Below are positions 60,407 through 64,000 of a stretch of DNA of 64,000 nucleotides, one piece after another (within the stretch, counting starts at the first letter, position 1; each line of letters begins with the position of its first letter). Below the pieces are notes generated by a model. It searched no databases. It saw nothing but the letters and a program-made list of their open reading frames with translations, and was not told the DNA's origin. Source of the DNA: CAJCJE01 sp963818685 (GTDB taxonomy: Bacteria; Actinomycetota; Actinomycetes; Mycobacteriales; Pseudonocardiaceae). The stretch covers positions 1-64,000 of the forward strand of contig CAWFTJ010000007.1 in assembly GCA_963818685.1 (NCBI GenBank), written 5' to 3'. A program made the translations under genes and the position numbers.

Positions 60407-62119
60407 TCAGGCGATCCGGCCGGGGCCTTGGCTGAGGATGTGTCGCTGGCGCCACGCCGAAGCGTTGGTCGGGTCGGCCGGGGCCCGGTCGCACAGCACG
60501 TAGTGGCGCGGTGTGATCGCCGTGGGGTAACTGGCTATCCGGGCCATGCACCGGGCGTGCGCCGCCTCCGGTGTGCTGACCTCCTCGGTCGCGGCGATGT
60601 ACGCGACCAGGGGCTGGCCCTCGTCGTCCCCGACCACGAGCGAACATCCAGGCGCCAACAGGTCATCGACAAGGCGTTGCACCTCGGCCAGTTCGACCCA
60701 GCACGAGTCGAGGAACAGCCATCCGCCGTTGCGCTCGATGGGTGCCATACCCACGATCGCACTGATCCGTTGCCGGTCCAGGTCGCCATCGCTCGCGGCT
60801 AGGAGCAGCCACTCCACCGCCAGGAGCATGAGCCGAATCTCGTCCTGACTCACGCGATCCGTGTCTCCGGTCCAGCCGTCCAACAACAGGACGTGATCGA
60901 TCCGCCACAGGTCGAAACGCACCGGTGCCGAAGTCGGCGGCATTGACCGCCAGGTGAACTCGGTGGGCGCGGTGTCCGATATCGGATCTGCCGTGCCGCG
61001 GCGGGCATAACTGGCGGCGTTGTTGAAGATCGGCGGAAAGTAGTTGAAAGCGATTCCGCGCTCGTGTTCGATCCGCTCGGCCATGCTGTGGAGTTGGTAC
61101 GCGTCATACAGTGCGCTCAATGAGGCACGCGTCGTGGCGGTCCGCACCCGCTCGCCCAGTTCGTCGAAACTCGCCCAGTCGGCGTCGACATCGACCAAGG
61201 CGGACACGGCCAGCGTGCCAACATAATTCGACAGCCGACGGTCGAGGAATCGGTTGCTCGACAGCGCTGGGAATGTGTGGCTCGACGAGCCGGTTCGTTC
61301 CGACAGCACGGAAAGCACCGCGGTGAGGACGGCGGTGGCGGGGTCCAGTGACGTGCGTTCCTCGATCCCGTGCACTGCCCGCGCCGCGGCAGGCGACATC
61401 ATCGTCATCGCGCCTGATTCCGCGGCGCCGGGTCGGCGCGAAACGGTGTACGGGTTGGCTGGCATGGCCTGCAATCGCTTGCGCCAGTAGGTCAGCGCGT
61501 TGTCGGCCCGTTGCCGGAGCGGTCCACTGCCCTCGGCCTCCGCCTGGTCGATCGGCTGATGGCGTGGCTCACCGACGACGCGAGCGGCCGGATCGACGAG
61601 CATGGTGTCGATTTCCTCGTCGATGACGACCAATCCGCGGTGATCGGCTGCCAGGTGCGAGCAGCGCATGACCCCGGCGACCACCACCTGGTCGGCATTG
61701 ACCGCGACCGCGACGGACACCGGCAGGTCGGTCGTCGAGTCGTACGGTTGTGCCTGAAGGAAATCGTCCAGTTCCTTGCTGATCACGACCGGATCGGTTG
61801 CGTCGTCCACGGTCAGGACATGCAGCGGTAGCTCGCCCGAACCAACCACGCGCTGCCGATGGTTGTCCAGGAACAGGGTGCGCAGGCCTTCGTGGCGGGT
61901 GATCAACACGCTGATCGTGTCGGCGACATCGGCTACCGTGGTAGCAGGCCCCGGCCGGATCGGCAGGACCTGCATGGCGTAGGCCGGCATGTTCCGACCG
62001 GTGGAGGAGCGGCGCAGCCACTTGTCAACGTTGAGTTGGCCGAGGGTCATCGGACCTTCCACCGTCCGCGTCCCGCGAAAACGCACTGCTTCGGACCGCA
62101 CCATCATCGCCAGCGGCAT
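60407..62119 (-). CDS. Condensation-domain-type acyltransferase (stand-alone)
   Basis: 570 residues, 31 bp downstream of the PKS. The N-terminal half carries CSHLAADHRGLVVI, a HHxxxDG motif with the first His as Ser but the catalytic His and Asp retained (about 166-171). DFGW-like structural strands and the C-terminal chloramphenicol-acetyltransferase-like lobe follow. Stand-alone proteins of this kind (PapA5-like) release polyketides from an ACP as esters or amides. As the PKS module has no thioesterase, this enzyme is the likely chain-release catalyst, joining the chain to an alcohol or amine such as the furan unit. Confidence 0.75.
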   Translation of the reverse strand: MPLAMMVRSEAVRFRGTRTVEGPMTLGQLNVDKWLRRSSTGRNMPAYAMQVLPIRPGPATTVADVADTISVLITRHEGLRTLFLDNHRQRVVGSGELPLHVLTVDDATDPVVISKELDDFLQAQPYDSTTDLPVSVAVAVNADQVVVAGVMRCSHLAADHRGLVVIDEEIDTMLVDPAARVVGEPRHQPIDQAEAEGSGPLRQRADNALTYWRKRLQAMPANPYTVSRRPGAAESGAMTMMSPAAARAVHGIEERTSLDPATAVLTAVLSVLSERTGSSSHTFPALSSNRFLDRRLSNYVGTLAVSALVDVDADWASFDELGERVRTATTRASLSALYDAYQLHSMAERIEHERGIAFNYFPPIFNNAASYARRGTADPISDTAPTEFTWRSMPPTSAPVRFDLWRIDHVLLLDGWTGDTDRVSQDEIRLMLLAVEWLLLAASDGDLDRQRISAIVGMAPIERNGGWLFLDSCWVELAEVQRLVDDLLAPGCSLVVGDDEGQPLVAYIAATEEVSTPEAAHARCMARIASYPTAITPRHYVLCDRAPADPTNASAWRQRHILSQGPGRIA

Positions 62120-62150
62120 GGTCTTCCCTCCTTCTCGTCTTCTTTCTCGA

Positions 62151-64000
62151 TCAGTTGAGTCCCTGGGGTGATGGGGTGTCGAACAGTGCGCGGTTGACCT
62201 GCTCGGTGAGTTCGGTGAGCGTCGGATGCTCGAACACGACCGTTGCGGGCAACGTGAGCGCGAAGGCCCGGTTGATTCGGTTGCGCAGCTCGACGGCGAT
62301 CAACGAGTCGACGCCGATCTCCACGAATTCCCGGGCCGGATCGATGGCGCCCGCGTCGACGCTCCCGCCAGGGTCGAGCGCGTCGGCGAGTTCACGGCGC
62401 ACTCGGTCGAGCACGGCCCCCGCGCGACGCGGCTGCGGCAGCTGCTCCAGTTCGGCACGGACGGCCGGAACGACCGCGGCGGGTGCCGGCACCTTCGCTG
62501 GGGCCGATACCAGCCCGCGCAGCAGCGGCGGCACGGCCCCGGCGGCGCGGATCGCGGCTGCGTCGACCCGCAGGGGTACCAACGCGGCGCCGAGGTCGGG
62601 ACCGGCCCTGAGACCGGCGTCGAAGAGCGCGAGCGCGTCGGCGGTCGGGAGCGCGGTCATGCCGGTACCGGCGAGCCGGGCCAGGTCCGCCTCGCCGAGG
62701 GTGTCGGCCATGCCCACCTCCGCCCACGGAGCCCAGGCCAACGACGTGGCGGGCAGGCCGTCGGCGCGCCGCCGCGAGGCGAGCGCGTCAAGGAACGCGT
62801 TGGCGGCGGCGTAGTTCGCCTGGCCCGCCGCGCCGAACACCCCCGACGCCGAGGAGAACAGGACGAAGGCGGCGAGGTCGTGGTCGCGGGTCAGCTCGTG
62901 CAGGTGCCAGGCCGCGTCGACCTTCGGTCGCAGCACAGGACCGATCCGCTCACCGGTCAGGCTGGTCACCACTCCGTCGTCGAGCACTCCCGCGGCATGG
63001 ACAACGGCGCACAGGTGCCGGCCGAGGCCGGCGAGCAGGTCCGCCAGCGCGGCGCGGTCGGCGACGTCGCAGGCGGCGATGGTGACGGTGGCCCCGGCCG
63101 CGACCAGTTCGGCGCGCAGCGCTTCGGCGCCCGGCGCCCGCTCCCCGCCTCGGCTGACCAGCACCAGGTCCCGCACCGCGTGCCGGTCGACGAGCCTGCG
63201 CGCGACGAGCGCGCCCAGCGCGCCGGTGGCCCCGGTGATCAGCACCGGGCCGTTGGGTAGCGGGGGTGCTTCGTCGACGGGGACGATCCGGCGCAGCCGA
63301 GCCGCGTACAGGGCACCGGCCCGCACGGCGAGCTGCGGTTCGGCCGAGCCGACGGCTCGCCCCAGCGCGATCTCGTCGGCGTGCGTGACCCCGGTCGGGT
63401 CCAGGTCGAGCAGGCCGATGCGGTCCGGGTGCTCCCGCTGCGCGGCTCGTAGCAGTCCCCAGGCGGAGGCGAGCGGCAGCGACGCGACCCCCGCGTCGCC
63501 GGGAGCCGCGACGGCTCCGGCCGTCACCACGACCAGCCGGGGCGCGGCGAACCGCTCGTCGGCGAGCCAGCCCTGGACGTCAGCCAGCGCTCGTTGGACC
63601 TGCCGGTGGGTCGCGATGATCACGTCGGGTCCGCGTGCCTCGGGCACGGTCATCAACACGAGGCCGGGCGAGCCGGTGATGTCGGCGAGCGTCGGCGCGG
63701 GTGACGCGCCGATCGCGGCGCCGATCCCGAGCGGGTCGCGTCCGACGACGACCGCACCGGCCGGTGGTTCGCCGCCGACGACGGGCTCCCATCCCACCTC
63801 GTAGAACCCGTCGTAGAACCCGTCGCTGTCCTGCGACGGGGCCGGGCGCACGGACAGCGACCCGATGGACGCCACCGCCCTGCCGTCCTGATCGGTGACG
63901 ACGATCGCGACGGCATCGGGCCTCTTCGGCGTGATGCGCACGCGCAGGGTGCCGGCGACCGGACCGGCCGACACGCGGACGTCGTTCCAGGCGAACGGCA
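62151..64000 (-). CDS. Modular type I polyketide synthase, 3' end (DH-KR-ACP)
   Basis: Partial: the reading frame continues past the right edge (PFAWNDVRVSAGP at the edge is the end of a DH domain). A KR domain follows: structural half, then VLITGATGALGALVARRL (NADPH loop), HAAGVLDDGVV (LDD, B-type KR), LFSSASGVFGAAGQANYAAANAF (catalytic Ser and Tyr). The ACP has IGVDSLIAVELRNRI with the phosphopantetheine Ser. No ER is seen between DH and KR and no TE follows the ACP. The last module should make a D-hydroxyl or, with DH, an enoyl chain, released in trans by the condensation-type protein downstream. Confidence 0.95.
   Translation of the reverse strand, partial: PFAWNDVRVSAGPVAGTLRVRITPKRPDAVAIVVTDQDGRAVASIGSLSVRPAPSQDSDGFYDGFYEVGWEPVVGGEPPAGAVVVGRDPLGIGAAIGASPAPTLADITGSPGLVLMTVPEARGPDVIIATHRQVQRALADVQGWLADERFAAPRLVVVTAGAVAAPGDAGVASLPLASAWGLLRAAQREHPDRIGLLDLDPTGVTHADEIALGRAVGSAEPQLAVRAGALYAARLRRIVPVDEAPPLPNGPVLITGATGALGALVARRLVDRHAVRDLVLVSRGGERAPGAEALRAELVAAGATVTIAACDVADRAALADLLAGLGRHLCAVVHAAGVLDDGVVTSLTGERIGPVLRPKVDAAWHLHELTRDHDLAAFVLFSSASGVFGAAGQANYAAANAFLDALASRRRADGLPATSLAWAPWAEVGMADTLGEADLARLAGTGMTALPTADALALFDAGLRAGPDLGAALVPLRVDAAAIRAAGAVPPLLRGLVSAPAKVPAPAAVVPAVRAELEQLPQPRRAGAVLDRVRRELADALDPGGSVDAGAIDPAREFVEIGVDSLIAVELRNRINRAFALTLPATVVFEHPTLTELTEQVNRALFDTPSPQGLN

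Overview
The window is high-GC DNA whose codon use, TTA-containing regulatory genes, SARP-type activator, modular polyketide synthase (PKS), CBM2-linked xylan enzymes and LAXTG-type surface protein all point to a filamentous actinomycete. I would guess the Pseudonocardiaceae (Amycolatopsis/Kutzneria-like), but no rRNA or complete tRNA gene is present to prove it.

Left part (1-32 kb) is a worn, transposon-rich stretch around islands of ordinary genes. From 1 to 7.2 kb lie transposase fragments, an IS5-like element with an internally duplicated end, a serine recombinase whose last codons read through the 3' end of a tRNA-Val(CAC) (an attachment-site scar), an ImmA-type peptidase beheaded by an IS701-like element, and TniA/TniB remnants. 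From 8.4 to 16.4 kb are chromosomal genes for secreted or surface proteins: a Dyp peroxidase, two lipoproteins and a 1517-residue SdrD-B-repeat protein. A 1.9-kb IS1634-type element (target duplication CTAG) follows. It abuts the remains of a contractile-injection/phage-tail-like locus (a tail protein I fragment and a zinc-ribbon/carbohydrate-binding protein with a frameshift), then a head-to-head junction of two beheaded genes (WD40 and NB-ARC/TPR). Next come a GH62 arabinofuranosidase and a CE1-type esterase, an IS1182 element with a 6-bp duplication, and a group II intron, with both ends readable, sitting inside an IS30 transposase gene.

Right part (32-64 kb) is one side of a biosynthetic gene cluster that continues past the window. 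It begins with a group II PLP decarboxylase, a flavin monooxygenase, a SARP regulator and two drug exporters. Three of these promoters share a TTAGARCGTGAA-type motif. An XRE/CGNR regulator pair and a sugar-porter-type transporter follow. A leftward operon encodes a close MfnB homologue (furan phosphate synthase), a UbiA-family transferase and a small phosphate kinase. A rightward operon of ten tightly packed genes encodes a PAPS sulfotransferase, a signal-less periplasmic-binding-type protein, a ThDP enzyme, a cystathionine beta-synthase-type enzyme, a Glu/Leu-type dehydrogenase, an adenylosuccinate-lyase-type enzyme, an SDR, CysD, CysN-CysC and a fused pair of apparently catalytically dead domains. 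A converging operon carries the 3' end of a modular PKS (DH-KR-ACP, no thioesterase), a condensation-type acyltransferase and a MATE exporter.

Working model (inference): a methanofuran-like furan unit is built by the MfnB homologue, activated by the kinase and transferred by UbiA. Dedicated PAPS supply feeds a sulfotransferase, and the PKS chain is released by the condensation-type enzyme. I do not recognise this combination as a known product family, so it is the main candidate for a new system here.
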